Below, in pieces: positions 63,847-64,000 of a DNA stretch of 64,000 bases. The DNA is from an uncultured Planctomycetaceae bacterium. Its GTDB lineage: Bacteria; Planctomycetota; Planctomycetia; Planctomycetales; Planctomycetaceae. The notes beneath the pieces were generated by a model. It worked only from the letters and a program-made list of their open reading frames with translations, did no database searches and was not told where the DNA came from. Location of the stretch: positions 19,562 through 83,561 of the forward strand of contig CALFSX010000153.1 in the NCBI GenBank assembly GCA_937916515.1, written 5' to 3'. The position numbers and the translations under genes are program-made. Position 1 is the stretch's first letter. Every line of letters starts with the position of its first letter.

Positions 63847-64000
63847 TTAGTAGCGGACAATCAGGTCGACCATCAACCGACTGGAGATCACATCTTTGAA
63901 GTCACTTAAAGGAAACTCGTAAGCCACGCCAACTTCAGTGTTTGATTGAGGCTTGAATTTTACTCCCACACTTTGAGTAAGCAGATCCTGTCCCTGAACG
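63847..64000 (-). CDS. C-terminal part of a probable outer-membrane beta-barrel protein
   Basis: The minus-strand frame entering from the window edge reads QGQDLLTQSVGVKFKPQSNT, then EVGVAYEFPLSDFKDVISSR, LMVDLIVRY and stop. Alternating hydrophobic residues in the last strands and a terminal aromatic residue (Tyr) are the usual signature of BAM-inserted outer-membrane barrels. The N-terminal part lies outside the window, so the family cannot be named. Confidence 0.7.
   Translation of the reverse strand, partial: VQGQDLLTQSVGVKFKPQSNTEVGVAYEFPLSDFKDVISSRLMVDLIVRY

Overview
The window reads as a chromosomal segment of a Planctomycetota bacterium, probably of the Planctomycetaceae/Fuerstiella type (inference; I could not search a database). 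Supporting signs are a secreted formylglycine-type sulfatase, a secreted Tyr/Thr/Val-rich protein resembling the planctomycete YTV family, a DUF3467 protein, two ECF sigma/anti-sigma pairs, a deoxyhypusine-synthase-like enzyme, a ribosomal protein L24 gene standing outside any ribosomal operon, and a metal ABC transporter whose last permease is fused to a DtxR-type repressor, an arrangement known from the related Chlamydiae (YtgCR).

Layout. 0-9.5 kb: DUF3467 protein, esterase, beta-hydroxyacid dehydrogenase, adenosine-kinase-like PfkB kinase, an ECF sigma/zinc anti-sigma pair, DUF1015 protein, a 76-aa protein and a secreted protein. 10-22 kb: mostly housekeeping genes (holA, CPBP protease, tadA, MBL phosphodiesterase, pssA, ribE, rsmA, guaB), with a candidate structured small RNA at 11.9-12.1 kb. 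22-31 kb: a GntR/ABC operon with a very large permease and a clear operator, solitary rplX, the DHS-like gene, and a thioredoxin-fold protein without its cysteines. 31-34.6 kb: an accessory segment bracketed by two diverged copies of the 3' end of that thioredoxin-fold gene. 34.6-46 kb: sulfatase, beta-lactamase-fold hydrolase, HExxH lipoprotein, ATP-grasp-like protein, glycosyltransferase, ceramidase-like protein, a citrate-synthase-like pseudoenzyme behind a structured leader, and thrC. 46-50.3 kb: a four-gene metal-uptake operon ending in the permease-repressor fusion. 50.5-64 kb: rhomboid protease, tRNA-Phe, Tat-type isomerase/epimerase, PQQ-type propeller, threonine dehydratase-like enzyme, the second ECF sigma/anti-sigma operon, tRNA-Glu, csrA, an HU-like protein, rsmD, htpG, an acyl-CoA dehydrogenase and the end of a probable outer-membrane protein.

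The strongest structure beyond genes is a family of modular interspersed repeats. They share a 5' hairpin with core GCACGGTGC, a central GCGACAACGGAGCG block and a CAAGGGCGAAGCCCTTG palindrome, and are sometimes joined to a second about 110-bp module. Several copies lie between co-directional genes, including in both sigma/anti-sigma gaps, and some end in a purine-rich Shine-Dalgarno-like tail just before a start codon. The second notable signal is the candidate small RNA, in which three exact copies and one variant of a 9-nt loop sit on unrelated stems ahead of a strong terminator.
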